Positions 7,873 to 17,641 are shown, numbered from the stretch's first letter. The stretch: DNA of 64,000 bases from Flavobacterium panacis (GCF_024649945.1 NZ_JANKMS010000002.1:1-64000); one strand, 5' to 3'. Made by a program: numbers and translations. Notes: generated by a model from the sequence alone, not told the origin.

Positions 7873-8895
7873 ATGTACAGTTTAATCAATAATATAAAAG
7901 ATATCAAATCTATATCTATAAATGATATAAGAGAGTTATTTGTTTATAAAAACAATGAAATATATGATGGAACAAAACTTTTATATGTAGGAGGAAAATA
8001 TTTGTTTGCAAACAATTTAAATGAAGAATATTTTAATTATGGAGATAAAGTAAAAAAATTTTTATTTAAAAATAAAGATCAATTATTTCTTGAAGATTAC
8101 ATTGCAAATTCTTTAAATAATGAAGGAGTGATTCTTTTTAAAAATAAAGAAATTAACGAGAATATAGTTCAAGATTATTATTACTTAAACTTCAAAACAA
8201 ATGAAGAAATTTTACTTCTTAAAAAATATAACGGAAGTTTTATTCTAAATTATTCTGAGAATACAAAATCAATATTTACATCCAATAATAATCTTCTCTC
8301 TATATCTCTTTTATCTGGTGAATTGGATTGGGAATTAAATTTAGATGAAGAAATTTCAATTCTTCAGGCAAATGGTATACAAAAAATAGTTGGAATTTAT
8401 AATAATGTACTTTGGGTAAGTTGTACAAAAGCTTTATGGGGAATAGATATAAATACAGGTATAAAATTGTACGCATATACTAAACCTACTGAAATAGTAT
8501 ATAACAGTGGTGGAACATTAGATTTTTTTAGGGGTTATGACGGTTATATTGATGAAGAAAACAAAAAGATAATAGGTTTTGAGCATGAGACTTTTTATGA
8601 GTTAGATTTAACTGATTTAAGTTTAAAATATTGGATATTAACTTCAGAGTGTAACAAAATTGCAGCCTATGCACCTCATATTGGAAAGAAACTGTATACC
8701 GAAACATATGTATACTTTATTGATAACATCAACGGTAAAATAATAATTTTTAATAGAATAACTAAAAATTTTGATTGGATATATACTTTCCCCTCCGAAT
8801 CTTGCACAGGAATTTTAAATGATATTCAAATATCTAAAAACAAACTATATGTTTTAGATACTGGCGGGACCTTACATATTTTCAAAAAAAATTAA
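7873..8895 (+). CDS. Beta-propeller-like protein, last gene of the island
   Basis: 340 aa, no signal peptide. Repeating beta-strand units with endings such as LLSGELDWELNL, INTGIKLYAYTK and LYVLDTGGTLHIFKK have the spacing of PQQ/WD-type propeller blades. The middle carries the typical VLWVSCTKALWGID pattern. Cytoplasmic propeller proteins are known among immunity genes, but this one has no specific family assignment. It follows an orphan toxin-like tail and ends at a strong bidirectional terminator. Confidence 0.75.
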   Translation: MYSLINNIKDIKSISINDIRELFVYKNNEIYDGTKLLYVGGKYLFANNLNEEYFNYGDKVKKFLFKNKDQLFLEDYIANSLNNEGVILFKNKEINENIVQDYYYLNFKTNEEILLLKKYNGSFILNYSENTKSIFTSNNNLLSISLLSGELDWELNLDEEISILQANGIQKIVGIYNNVLWVSCTKALWGIDINTGIKLYAYTKPTEIVYNSGGTLDFFRGYDGYIDEENKKIIGFEHETFYELDLTDLSLKYWILTSECNKIAAYAPHIGKKLYTETYVYFIDNINGKIIIFNRITKNFDWIYTFPSESCTGILNDIQISKNKLYVLDTGGTLHIFKKN

Positions 8896-8977
8896 AAGAA
8901 TAAACCAATCTATACAAGATCCCCCATAACACTACTATTACTTCTATTTATAGTAATCAATGCATTAAGCTAAAAAC

Positions 8978-9008
8978 AAAAAACCTTCTGAAATTCAGAA
9001 GGTTTTTT
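8978..9008. terminator. Bidirectional terminator between convergent genes
   Basis: A perfect 15-bp stem pairs 8978-8992 with 8994-9008, with A-run and T-run on its two sides. It closes both the immunity-like island (+) and the LamG gene at 9024 (-). Confidence 0.9.
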
Positions 9009-9023
9009 ACAATTTTAAAGTTG

Positions 9024-9920
9024 TTACTTTTTCTCAGCAGTATTGATTACCTTAATCAAATAAGTTCCTTCTGGTAAATCGGTTAAGTTAGAAGCATCTG
9101 TTCCTATCAGTTTTTTACCTTGAGAGAAAACCTCAATGCTTTTTCCTGTTTTATTAATATCATTTGAAGCAGCAACTATTGGAGCCACAGTTTTTACAGG
9201 TGGAGCCACAGTTTTCTTTACCGTATTTGTAACTGGAGCAGATTGCGCTGAAGCAACTACAGTCGGTTTCGAACTATTATAAGCCTCTTTTACCTGTTCA
9301 TCTGTCATTGCAACACTGTACAATCTTAGATCATCAATATCAGCATTGATACTTGTTGAGGTGTTTAATTTTCCGATATTCAAAATGTAACCTTTTGCCG
9401 AGCGTTGAATTCCTTCGACAGTTTTTAAGAGCTCTCCATTACGATAAATTTTAGAAACATTTCCATCATAGGTAACACTATAAAAATACCAAGTTTCTTT
9501 CACAAGAGGTACAGAAACGACGATATTATTTGCATCTCCCCAACCTACTAAACTCAAGTCAGAACTACCAGAAACAGCTGGTTGCTGTATTAATCCGAAA
9601 TACTGACCGTTTACAGCCGTTCCATAACCTAAAATATAATTGGCTGCCGTTACAGCATTAAACTTTACCCAAACAGAAAAAGTTTTTGGTTTATTATCTT
9701 GTGGAAGATCTCCTACTACAGCCTGATATGCTTTATTAGTCAACCTCAAAGCGCTTTTTGGTGCTCCCATCCTGTCATTCACAAAAACCGGAGTTCCTAA
9801 AAAAGAAAGGGTATTATCTGCACTGTTTAAGTTTCCATTAAAAGTAAATTCCTGAACAGGATTTTGTGCATTGGTATTTAAAAAACTTACAAACATTAAA
9901 GCGAGTAATATTTTTTTCAT
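9024..9920 (-). CDS. Secreted LamG-domain protein with T9SS-like C-terminal domain (copy 1)
   Basis: 298 aa. An N-terminal Sec signal peptide (MKKILLALMFVSFLNTNAQ) precedes a concanavalin-like LamG domain (about residues 22-215) with the LamG ending DIDDLRLYSVAMTDEQVKEAY. A Thr/Ala/Val/Pro-rich linker follows. The last 40 residues (KSIEVFSQGKKLIG...LPEGTYLIKV) resemble a type A sorting domain of the type IX secretion system. I place the start at the ATG whose first base is 9920; an upstream TTG at 9962 lies inside a -7-like element. It is a paralogue of the gene at 10270 and is probably exported and surface-associated. Confidence 0.8.
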   Translation of the reverse strand: MKKILLALMFVSFLNTNAQNPVQEFTFNGNLNSADNTLSFLGTPVFVNDRMGAPKSALRLTNKAYQAVVGDLPQDNKPKTFSVWVKFNAVTAANYILGYGTAVNGQYFGLIQQPAVSGSSDLSLVGWGDANNIVVSVPLVKETWYFYSVTYDGNVSKIYRNGELLKTVEGIQRSAKGYILNIGKLNTSTSINADIDDLRLYSVAMTDEQVKEAYNSSKPTVVASAQSAPVTNTVKKTVAPPVKTVAPIVAASNDINKTGKSIEVFSQGKKLIGTDASNLTDLPEGTYLIKVINTAEKK

Positions 9921-10165
9921 AATTGTATATTTATCAGAATGTTCTCTTGGATTTAAAAACAAATTTTACTGGAATCAAACTTCATCAAACAATTCTTCCA
10001 ACTTTAATTTTGATTTACTTTTTTTATAAATTTTGTTAAAAATATAATTTTAATTCAGCACTAACAAGCAATTCCTACATACAAATAAAAGATTCTCACA
10101 AAATCAAAAACAAGGATATTACTTTCTTTCTGGCTAAATTCCTAAAACAAAATATACTTATAGTA

Positions 10166-10202
10166 CAAAAAGCCTTCTGATACTCTCAAAAGGCTTTTTT
10201 TA
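10166..10202 (-). terminator. Terminator of the LamG gene at 10270
   Basis: The stem AAAAGCCTT / AAGGCTTTT with a short loop is followed on the minus strand by a T-run. It lies about 70 nt after the stop at 10270. The rest of the 9921-10269 gap holds only promoter-like AT-rich sequence. Confidence 0.75.
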
Positions 10203-10269
10203 CTATTTCAAAAAATTCTATTGCTTACGCAACTTAAAAACTAATATTAAAAAAACTAAGTAAAAGCCA

Positions 10270-11190
10270 TTATTTTGAAGTAATCTTTTGAGCTGGTGAA
10301 CTTGTTACTTTTAATAAATAAGTTCCCTCTGGCAAATCATTAATATTCATTGCATTACTTCCTACTATTTTTTGTCCCTGAGAATACACTTCAATATTTT
10401 TAACAGAACCACTAACATCGCTAGAAGTGATGATTGTTCCGCTGCTAGCTTTAGCCGCTGTTTTTCCTTTTGGAGTGATACTTGTTTTAGACGTTTTTAA
10501 TTCCATAACTGGTGCTGCCGCCACAGAAACAACTGGTTTTCCGCTTTCGTACAATTCATTAACCTGTTCTGGAGTTAAAGCAACATTATAGATTTTTAAG
10601 TCATCTATATCTGCATTAATACCAATTGTAGTATTAATTTCTCCTAATCTAAAAATAGTTCCATTTGTGGCTCTTGTCATTCCTTCAAGATATTTCAACA
10701 ACTTTCCGTCGCGGTATATTCTTGAAGTTGTTCCCTCATAAGTAATTGTATAATTGTACCAAACATATTTTTCAAGAGGAGTAGATACAATTACATCGTT
10801 AGAAGCCCCCCAAGCCGCTAAACTCAAATCTGAATTAGAAGAAGATGTTCCTTGCTGCAATAAACCGCAATATTGAGCATTATACGCATTACCATAACCC
10901 CAAATATAATTGGCTTTAGATATATCATTGAATTTCACCCAAATACTAACCGTTCTGGCACTCTTACCTTGTGGCAGATTTTCGATAACAGCTTCTAAAG
11001 CTTTATTATTTAATCGCTGGGCTCCTCTAACATCTCCTGCCCTGTCGGCAACGAAATTATCAACTCCCATAAATGAAGTCGTATTGGCGGTATTATTTAA
11101 AGTACCATTAAAGTTAAATTCCTGAATCGGTGTTTGTGCAGTAACATTCAAATAACTTACAAACAAAACTGTGAGTAGTAATTTTTTCAT
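10270..11190 (-). CDS. Secreted LamG-domain protein with T9SS-like C-terminal domain (copy 2)
   Basis: 306 aa, same plan as the neighbour at 9024. It has a signal peptide (MKKLLLTVLFVSYLNVTAQ), a LamG-type domain ending DIDDLKIYNVALTPEQVNELY, a variable Ser/Thr/Ala/Lys linker, and a C-terminal sorting-like domain (KNIEVYSQGQKIVG...LPEGTYLLKV). The domain ends are well conserved between the two copies while the linkers are not, consistent with an old tandem duplication. Ligand unknown; the LamG fold often binds carbohydrate. Each gene has its own terminator. Confidence 0.8.
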   Translation of the reverse strand: MKKLLLTVLFVSYLNVTAQTPIQEFNFNGTLNNTANTTSFMGVDNFVADRAGDVRGAQRLNNKALEAVIENLPQGKSARTVSIWVKFNDISKANYIWGYGNAYNAQYCGLLQQGTSSSNSDLSLAAWGASNDVIVSTPLEKYVWYNYTITYEGTTSRIYRDGKLLKYLEGMTRATNGTIFRLGEINTTIGINADIDDLKIYNVALTPEQVNELYESGKPVVSVAAAPVMELKTSKTSITPKGKTAAKASSGTIITSSDVSGSVKNIEVYSQGQKIVGSNAMNINDLPEGTYLLKVTSSPAQKITSK

Positions 11191-11402
11191 AATAATAGAT
11201 TTTAGGGATTAAACAACTAAGGTTATTTTAACACTGCTAAACTAGATTATTATGAATGCGAAGGGAAATATTTCCGACAACTTACAGAAATACTCGTTAA
11301 AATAAACTTTTTCTCTCATTTTAATCGTTAAAAGCACATTTCAACACTTTCAACACTATTACTAAAATACTACACAAATTTTAATCAACTTAATAATTTC
11401 TC

Positions 11403-11416
11403 ACGTATAAATACGT
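11403..11416. other. Small hairpin of unknown role
   Basis: The sequence ACGTATAAATACGT forms a short inverted repeat in the gap between 11191 and 11517. It precedes the larger terminator hairpin. The remainder of this gap is AT-rich and holds no gene that I can see. Confidence 0.35.
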
Positions 11417-11460
11417 GTTTTTAACAAAATACTCAATAACTTTATTTTGAATAAAGCGCA

Positions 11461-11496
11461 TAAAAAAACTCCATTCGTAAATACGAATGGAGTTTG
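11461..11496 (-). terminator. Terminator of the CBS-like gene
   Basis: A perfect 14-bp stem (11466-11479 with 11482-11495) is followed on the minus strand by a run of seven T. It lies just after the stop of the gene at 11518. Confidence 0.9.
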
Positions 11497-11517
11497 ATAT
11501 TTAAAAAAGTAACTTAA

Positions 11518-12558
11518 TTACTTTACGAATTCAATTTTCTGAGCTTCTTCTTCGTTAACACTATCAAAGAAACCTTGTTCATTCATCCAGTCATCGCTAA
11601 ATACTTTACTCATGTAACGAGATCCGTGATCTGGGAAAATTGCAATAATATTGCTGTCTTTTGTAAATTCTCCTTCTTCAGCATATTGTTTAATAGCCTG
11701 CATTACTGCTCCCGAAGTATATCCAACAAATAAACCTTCTTTACGAGTGATTTCTCTTGCAGAATGAGCACTTTCTTCGTCGGTTACTTTCATGAATTTA
11801 TCAATAATATCAAAATCTGTAGCCGATGGAATCAAGTTTTTACCTAAACCTTCTATACGATAAGGGTAAATTTCTTTACTGTCGAATTCTTTTGTTTCGT
11901 GGTATTTTTTCAATACAGATCCAAAAGCATCCACTCCTAAGATTCTAATATTTGGATTTTTTTCTTTTAAGAATTTTGCAGTTCCTGAGATAGTTCCTCC
12001 TGTTCCGCTGCAAGCAACTAAGTGCGTAATTTGTCCTTTTGTTTGTTCCCAAATTTCTGGACCTGTAGTGTTGTAGTGAGCATCAATATTCAATTGGTTA
12101 AAATATTGATTGATGTAAACTGATCCTTTTGTTTCTTCGTGTAAACGTTTTGCTACATTATAGTATGATCTTTCATCATCTGCAGAAACGTGTGCCGGAC
12201 AGACATATACTTTGGCTCCTAAACTTCGCAGCATGTCAATTTTATCTTTAGATGATTTTGAACTTACTGCTAAAATACAATTGTAACCTTTAATAATGCT
12301 TACCATTGCTAAACTAAAACCTGTATTACCAGATGTTGTCTCGATAATGGTATCTCCTGGTGATAGAATTCCCCTTTTTTCGGCTTCTTCAATAATATAT
12401 AGTGCTATTCTATCTTTTGAGGAATGACCTGGGTTGAAAGCTTCTACCTTTGCGTAGAAATTCCCTTCTAACTCTTCGGTGATTTTATTTAGTTTAATAA
12501 GCGGGGTGTTACCTATTAACTCTAAAACATTATTATAAGCGGTTATTTCTTCTTTCAT
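11518..12558 (-). CDS. PLP-dependent cysteine synthase / cystathionine beta-synthase family enzyme
   Basis: 346 aa, fold type II PLP enzyme. The PLP lysine is K48 in [10 protein letters not shown], the phosphate/substrate loop TSGNTG is near residues 75-80, and a GTGGTISG loop lies near residue 180. It differs from the canonical cysteine synthase at 61590 (NPGGSVKDR) and lacks C-terminal CBS domains. It is probably a cystathionine beta-synthase- or cysteine synthase-like enzyme of sulfur amino-acid metabolism; the exact substrate is uncertain. I chose the ATG at 12558 because the longer frame adds 20 unconserved residues. Confidence 0.85.
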   Translation of the reverse strand: MKEEITAYNNVLELIGNTPLIKLNKITEELEGNFYAKVEAFNPGHSSKDRIALYIIEEAEKRGILSPGDTIIETTSGNTGFSLAMVSIIKGYNCILAVSSKSSKDKIDMLRSLGAKVYVCPAHVSADDERSYYNVAKRLHEETKGSVYINQYFNQLNIDAHYNTTGPEIWEQTKGQITHLVACSGTGGTISGTAKFLKEKNPNIRILGVDAFGSVLKKYHETKEFDSKEIYPYRIEGLGKNLIPSATDFDIIDKFMKVTDEESAHSAREITRKEGLFVGYTSGAVMQAIKQYAEEGEFTKDSNIIAIFPDHGSRYMSKVFSDDWMNEQGFFDSVNEEEAQKIEFVK

Positions 12559-12629
12559 AAAAAAATAGTTAATCAAAGGCCTTTTTAAATTAACCTTGAT
12601 AGGTTGCAAATTTAACAAAAAAAATCTAA

Positions 12630-14690
12630 TTAGCTTTTAATTTTTTCTAAATCTAATAAAAAACTAAATTCTTTTGCTAAGTCTTTTAAAGCCTCAAAAC
12701 GTCCCGAAGCCCCGCCATGCCCTGCATCCATGTTGGTATCTAAAAACAAAAGTTTATTATTTGTTTTTAAATCTCTCAATTTCGCAACCCATTTAGCTGG
12801 CTCCCAATACTGTACCTGCGAATCATGCAATCCAGTAGAAACATACATATTAGGATATTCCTGCGCTTTTACGTTATCATAAGGTGAGTACGACAACATA
12901 TAATCGTAATATTTTTTATTGTTTGGGTTTCCCCACTCATCATACTCTCCTGTTGTAAGCGGAATACTGTCATCCAGCATCGTGGTAATTACGTCTACAA
13001 AAGGCACCTGAGCAATGACTCCGTTATACAATTCAGGAGCTTCATTTACAATAACTCCCATTAATAATCCACCAGCAGATCCTCCTTCTGCATATAAATG
13101 TTCAGGAGAAGTATACTTTTGGTCTATTACAAATTTAGAGCAATCAATGAAATCTGTAAAGGTATTTTTCTTTTTTAACAGTTTCCCGTCCTCATACCAT
13201 TGTCTTCCTAAATCCTCTCCTCCTCTAATATGCGCGATTGCATAAACAAATCCGCGATCAAGAAGCGATAATCTTGTTGAAGAAAAGTACGTATCCATCG
13301 TGATTCCGTAAGAACCGTAAGCATATAACAATAATGGATTTTTACCATTTTTCTCCAATCCTTTTCTATAAACCATCGAAATTGGCACTTTCACACCATC
13401 TCTTGCTTCTGCCCAAATACGTTCTTCTACGTAATTATTTTTATCAAATTTCCCACCTAAAACCTGTTGTTCTTTTAAGATTTCTTTGGTTTTAGTCTTC
13501 ATATTAAAATCAATCACAGAAGACGGTGTTGCCAATGATTGATAGCTGTAACGTAAAATATCAGTATCAAAATCGACATTAGTAGTTGTATAAGCATTGT
13601 ACGTTTCGCTGCCAAAAGGAAGATAATAATCAGGCTCATCACCCCAAGGCATGATTCTGATATGATTCAGTCCGTTTGAACGCTCTTCTACAACTAAATA
13701 ATTCTTAAATATTTCAATATCTTCCAACAAAACATCTTCTCTGTGTGGAATAAGATCAACCCAGTTTTTCTTTCCTGTTTTGTCTTCAGGCGTTTTCATT
13801 AATTTAAAATTCGTTGCTTTATCTTTATTGGTCAAAATATAAAACGAATCTTCATAATGAGAAATACTATATTCTAATCCGCGTACACGTGGTTGAAAAA
13901 CTGCAAATTCTCCATCAGGATTATTTGAATTCAAAATTCTGTATTCTGTTGTCAAAGTACTTCCTGAACCAATTACGATGTACTTTCTCGATTTTTCTTT
14001 ACTGATGGAAACATTAAAAGTATCATCTGTTTCATCAAAAACCAAAACATCTTTTTCAGATGCGGTATTTAATTTATGCTTAAAAACTTTATCTGCCCTT
14101 AAGGTAACTTGATCCTGTCTCACATAAAAAATAGTATTATTATCATTTGCCCAAACTGAAGCTCCTGTAACATTTTCTATTTTATCTGCTAAGATTTCAC
14201 CTGTTTCTAAGTTTTTTACTTGAATGGTATAAATCCTTCTACCTACAATATCTACTCCAAAACTGGCAAATTTATTATCTGGACTAATGCTTAAACCTCC
14301 TAATTTGAAGTAAGCATGTCCTTTTGCCATTTCATTACAATTAAAAAGAATTTCTTCTTCTGCAGAAAGACTTCCTTTTTTTCGAGCAAAAATTGGATAA
14401 TCCTGCCCTGTTTCGAAACGTGTAATGTAAAAATATCCGTTATAGAAATAAGGAACCGAAGAATCATCTTCTTTAATTCTTCCTTTCATTTCTTCAAACA
14501 AATTATCTTTTAAATTTTGAGTATGAGAAGTCATACTTTCATAGTAAGCGTTTTCCTGATTTAGGTAATCGATCACTTCTGAATTTTCGCGGTCATTCAG
14601 CCAAAAGTAGTTGTCAATCCTCGTTTCTTTATGTTTTTTTAATGTTTTTGGAATTATGTTAGCCTTTGGGGCCGATATATCATTTTGCAT
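12630..14690 (-). CDS. ptrB: Oligopeptidase B (prolyl oligopeptidase family S9A)
   Basis: 686 aa, full length for the family. The N-terminal half is a beta-propeller; the C-terminal half is an alpha/beta-hydrolase. The catalytic triad is visible: Ser in GGSAGG (about residue 535), Asp in [15 protein letters not shown] (about 620) and His in [10 protein letters not shown] (about 658). The residue context ([15 protein letters not shown] before the Ser) is that of oligopeptidase B, which cuts after basic residues in peptides. There is no signal peptide, so it is cytoplasmic or periplasmically leaked. The CBS-like gene follows 71 nt downstream on the same strand. Confidence 0.92.
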   Translation of the reverse strand: MQNDISAPKANIIPKTLKKHKETRIDNYFWLNDRENSEVIDYLNQENAYYESMTSHTQNLKDNLFEEMKGRIKEDDSSVPYFYNGYFYITRFETGQDYPIFARKKGSLSAEEEILFNCNEMAKGHAYFKLGGLSISPDNKFASFGVDIVGRRIYTIQVKNLETGEILADKIENVTGASVWANDNNTIFYVRQDQVTLRADKVFKHKLNTASEKDVLVFDETDDTFNVSISKEKSRKYIVIGSGSTLTTEYRILNSNNPDGEFAVFQPRVRGLEYSISHYEDSFYILTNKDKATNFKLMKTPEDKTGKKNWVDLIPHREDVLLEDIEIFKNYLVVEERSNGLNHIRIMPWGDEPDYYLPFGSETYNAYTTTNVDFDTDILRYSYQSLATPSSVIDFNMKTKTKEILKEQQVLGGKFDKNNYVEERIWAEARDGVKVPISMVYRKGLEKNGKNPLLLYAYGSYGITMDTYFSSTRLSLLDRGFVYAIAHIRGGEDLGRQWYEDGKLLKKKNTFTDFIDCSKFVIDQKYTSPEHLYAEGGSAGGLLMGVIVNEAPELYNGVIAQVPFVDVITTMLDDSIPLTTGEYDEWGNPNNKKYYDYMLSYSPYDNVKAQEYPNMYVSTGLHDSQVQYWEPAKWVAKLRDLKTNNKLLFLDTNMDAGHGGASGRFEALKDLAKEFSFLLDLEKIKS

Positions 14691-14722
14691 TTATTAAGCA
14701 TTAATTTTTAAATATGAAGACG

Positions 14723-14730
14723 CAAAAATA
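14723..14730 (-). promoter_or_regulatory. Probable -7 element of ptrB
   Basis: On the minus strand TATTTTTG matches TAnnTTTG, 33 nt upstream of the ptrB ATG. Confidence 0.5.
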
Positions 14731-14775
14731 GCACAAACCCAACAGAACAGAATTAATTTTTTCTTAAAATATTCT

Positions 14776-14806
14776 ATTGAATTCACATAGCAATATAGTA
14801 ATTTTG
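14776..14806 (+). promoter_or_regulatory. Probable promoter of the ybaB-family gene
   Basis: TAATTTTG at 14799-14806 matches TAnnTTTG, with TTG at 14776-14778 as a possible -33 element (20-nt spacer). The start codon is 28 nt downstream. Confidence 0.55.
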
Positions 14807-14834
14807 TCTGAAATAATTTAAAAAATCAAGAAAA

Positions 14835-15155
14835 ATGGATTTAATGGGAATGATGGGTAAACTTAAAGAAACCCAACAAAAAATTGAAGATACAAAAAAG
14901 CGTTTAGATACTGTTTTGATTGATGAACAAAGCGCTGACGGATTATTAAAAATCACCATTACTGCAAGCAGAAAAATAAAAACAATTTCTATAGACGATT
15001 CTTTATTAGAAGACAAAGAACAATTAGAAGATTACTTAATTGTGACTTTAAATAAAGCAATTGAAAAAGCTACAAATGTTAATGAAAGAGAATTAGATGC
15101 TGTAGCCAGAATGGATATGCCTTCTATTCCTGGAATGGATAATCTTTTTAAATAA
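14835..15155 (+). CDS. YbaB/EbfC family nucleoid-associated protein
   Basis: 106 aa, the usual size. The N-terminal helix ([24 protein letters not shown]) and the central strand pattern ([20 protein letters not shown]) are typical of this small dimeric DNA-binding protein, which forms a tweezer-like dimer on DNA. It is commonly found next to dnaX/recR but here stands alone. Convergent with the threonine aldolase gene, from which it is separated by a repeat-rich inverted structure. Confidence 0.88.
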   Translation: MDLMGMMGKLKETQQKIEDTKKRLDTVLIDEQSADGLLKITITASRKIKTISIDDSLLEDKEQLEDYLIVTLNKAIEKATNVNERELDAVARMDMPSIPGMDNLFK

Positions 15156-15156
15156 G

Positions 15157-15298
15157 GAACAAAGGTTCAGAGGAACAAAGGGACAAAGGGACAAAGGGAC
15201 AAAGGGACAAAGGGACAAAGGCTTACTACATAATGGTAACCCTTTGTCCTTTTTTTAATCCTTTGTCCCTTTGTTCCTCTGCCCCTTTGAACCTCTGT
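15157..15298. repeat. Tandem GGGACAAA repeat forming a long inverted repeat
   Basis: The left arm (about 15157-15221) contains five successive GGGACAAA units. The right arm (about 15240-15298) contains the complementary units (TTTGTCC, TTTGTTCC, CCCTTTGAACC). Together they could fold into a long imperfect hairpin between convergent genes, acting as a bidirectional terminator or spacer. It belongs to a class of short-period repeats seen at other gene ends in this window. Confidence 0.85.
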
Positions 15299-16318
15299 CT
15301 AAAACTTCGAAAGTGTCTCTAGCACATAAGTATGCATCACTTCTTTGTAATCTAAATGTGTTACAATACGAAGTTTATTATGTCCTAAAGAACTTATTAG
15401 GATATTTTTTTGTTTTAATTTTTCGATTAATAATTGGTCGCTGTAACCTTCTGCCAGCGAAAAAATCAAAATATTAGTTTCTACAGGTTCTATAGATGCA
15501 ATCCAAGGTTTTGTACTTAGGATTTTTGCAATTTCTTTTGCTCTGCGATGATCTTCTGCCAATCTTTCTATATTATGTGCTAAAGCATACAATCCAGCTG
15601 CCGCTAAATATCCAACTTGACGCATTCCTCCGCCCAATATCTTCCTGATTCTCAACGCCCTGTGAATATCAGCTTTACTTCCAAGCAATACAGAACCAAT
15701 AGGAGCGCCTAATCCTTTAGACAAACAAACTGAAATAGTATCGAAAATAGCTCCAAATTCTCTAGGATTCTGTCTTTTAGCTACTAATGCATTCCATATT
15801 CTAGCGCCGTCCAAGTGAAACTTCAAATTATGAGCATCACAAACTTTTTTTATTTCTCTTAAATCTTCTAATTCATAACAAGCGCCACCACCTTTATTGG
15901 TTGTATTTTCCACACAAACCAAACTTGTTAGCGGACTATGGTAAAATTCTGGATCATTTATAGCCGCTTTTACTTGCGCAGCCGTTATCATTCCGCGGTT
16001 TCCATCTACTAAACAGCAAGAAACACCACTGTTAAAAGAAACTCCTCCTCCTTCATAATGATAAACGTGTGCATATTTATCAGCAATTAATTGTTCACCA
16101 GGCTGCGTATGCAGTTTAATTGCAGTCTGGTTTGCCATAGTTCCAGACGGAAAAAAAAGCCCAGCTTCCATACCAAAAAACTCTGCTGTTCTGTTTTCTA
16201 ATTCAATCACCGTTGGGTCCTGTTTGTATACATCGTCGCCGACATGGGCGTTAAACATATACTGCAGCATTTCATAAGTAGGCTTTGTTATGGTATCGCT
16301 GATTAAATTTATTTCCAT
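15299..16318 (-). CDS. ltaE: Low-specificity L-threonine aldolase
   Basis: 339 aa, fold type I PLP enzyme of the GLY1/LtaE family that cleaves threonine or allo-threonine to glycine and acetaldehyde. Clear motifs are GDDVYKQDPTV near residue 27, the FFPSGTMANQ segment, HLDGARIWNA (the PLP-contacting Asp) and the Schiff-base lysine in CLSKGLGAPIGS near residue 198. Length is typical. A minus-strand TAATTTTG at 16349-16356 is a likely -7 element. Convergent with the ybaB-family gene. Confidence 0.93.
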   Translation of the reverse strand: MEINLISDTITKPTYEMLQYMFNAHVGDDVYKQDPTVIELENRTAEFFGMEAGLFFPSGTMANQTAIKLHTQPGEQLIADKYAHVYHYEGGGVSFNSGVSCCLVDGNRGMITAAQVKAAINDPEFYHSPLTSLVCVENTTNKGGGACYELEDLREIKKVCDAHNLKFHLDGARIWNALVAKRQNPREFGAIFDTISVCLSKGLGAPIGSVLLGSKADIHRALRIRKILGGGMRQVGYLAAAGLYALAHNIERLAEDHRRAKEIAKILSTKPWIASIEPVETNILIFSLAEGYSDQLLIEKLKQKNILISSLGHNKLRIVTHLDYKEVMHTYVLETLSKF

Positions 16319-16348
16319 ATTCTAAAAACTATATCTTATTTTTGTATG

Positions 16349-16356
16349 CAAAATTA
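16349..16356 (-). promoter_or_regulatory. Probable -7 element of ltaE
   Basis: The minus strand reads TAATTTTG (TAnnTTTG), 31 nt upstream of the aldolase ATG. Confidence 0.5.
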
Positions 16357-16470
16357 CGTATTACAAATAGTTATTCTGAGCAAGTTTTAGTAAAATTTAA
16401 CTCGCTAGTTTCTATAGACCAAATTAACGTAATAATTCTAAAAAACATATAAAAACCTATTAATTAATTT

Positions 16471-17569
16471 ATGACAACAGCCGAACAAGTAAAAGGTATT
16501 GTGGAGCGCCTTGGTGCGTTGAGGAGGTATCTTTGACGTTGATGCCAAGCTAATCGAAATTGCCAACGAAGAAGAAAAAACATTTGCTCCTGACTTTTGG
16601 AACAACCCAAAAGAAGCAGAAAACATTGTAAAAAATCTTCGAAACAAGAAAAAATGGATTGAAGATTATGACAAAGCCGTTTCTCTAACAGATGAATTAC
16701 AGCTGGCGTATGATTTTTACAAAGAAGGAGAACTTTCAGTTGATGAATTAGATGAACAATACGATGCTGCACAATCGCACATCGAAAACATCGAATTCAA
16801 AAACATGCTTTCTGATGAAGGCGACAGTTTGAGTGCCGTAGTACAAATCACTGCTGGTGCCGGCGGAACTGAAAGTTGCGACTGGGCAGGAATGCTAATG
16901 CGTATGTACATGATGTGGGGAGAAAGTTATGGTTATAAAATCAAAGAACTTAACTTTCAAGAAGGTGACGTTGCTGGAATTAAAACCGTAACTTTAGAAT
17001 TCGAAGGAGATTATTCTTTTGGATATTTAAAAGGAGAAAACGGAGTTCACCGTTTAGTTCGTATTTCGCCTTTTGACAGTAACGCTAAACGTCATACTTC
17101 ATTCGTATCCGTTTACGTTTATCCGTTAGTTGATGATAGTATCGAAATCGACATTAATCCTGCCGACATCGAAATCACAACTTCTCGCTCGAGTGGTGCG
17201 GGTGGACAGAACGTAAATAAAGTGGAGACGAAAGTTCAGTTAGTGCACAAACCAACTGGAATTCAGATTCAATGTTCTGAAACTCGTTCTCAGCAAGACA
17301 ACAGACAGCGTGCTATGCAAATGCTTCGTTCTCAATTGTATGAAATCGAATTGAAGAAACAGCAAGCGCAACGTGCCGACATCGAAGCTGGAAAAATGAA
17401 AATCGAATGGGGTTCGCAAATTCGTAATTACGTAATGCAACCTTATAAATTAGTAAAAGATGTTCGCACAGGTTACGAAACCAGCGATGTAGATGGCGTA
17501 ATGAACGGAAATATCGATCCTTTCCTTAAAGCCTATCTGATGATGATGGGACAGAAAGAGGAAGAATAG
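16471..17569 (+). CDS. prfB: Peptide chain release factor 2, with programmed +1 frameshift
   Basis: Reading begins at the ATG at 16471 ([21 protein letters not shown]) and meets TGA at 16534-16536. A +1 shift at CTTTGAC brings translation into the long frame (GAC at 16535), giving about 365 aa. The shift site is canonical: AGGAGG (16522-16527), TAT, CTT, TGA, C. The GGQ motif (about residue 245) triggers peptidyl-tRNA hydrolysis and SPF (about residue 200) recognises UGA/UAA stops. Low RF2 favours the shift and so autoregulates synthesis. This is not a pseudogene. Confidence 0.97.
16522..16537 (+). promoter_or_regulatory. RF2 programmed frameshift signal
   Basis: AGGAGGTATCTTTGAC has an internal Shine-Dalgarno sequence three nt before the CTT slippery codon and the in-frame UGA. 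The layout equals that of the well-studied E. coli prfB site. Confidence 0.95.
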
Positions 17570-17573
17570 TATT

Positions 17574-17636
17574 CAGTCGCAGTTTACAGTCGCAGTCACA
17601 GTAACCTGAAACTTGAAACCTGAAACAAAAAACAAA
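17574..17636. repeat. Short-period intergenic repeat
   Basis: CAGTCGCAGTTTACAGTCGC-like units are followed by AACCTGAAACTTGAAACC-like units between prfB and msrB. Several period-7 to period-9 repetitions are visible, with no coding sense. Confidence 0.7.
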
Positions 17637-17641
17637 CAATT

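Noticed and set aside
8896-8977. A continuation of the propeller gene past its stop, with a hydrophobic tail
   Set aside because: No start codon and a stop precede it. The similarity to 1545-1622 is noted, but I do not call a gene.
15170-15221. CRISPR-like array of GGGACAAA units
   Set aside because: Units are contiguous without spacers and have an inverted partner, forming a hairpin rather than an array.
16471-16536. A premature TGA at the start of prfB, suggesting a pseudogene
   Set aside because: The stop lies in the standard RF2 recoding site (AGGAGG-TAT-CTT-TGA-C) and the downstream frame is intact, so it is programmed frameshifting.
16464-16772. An antisense frame over the start of prfB
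   Set aside because: Rich in Cys, His and Leu from reading the complement of a coding gene; no promoter and no recognisable family.
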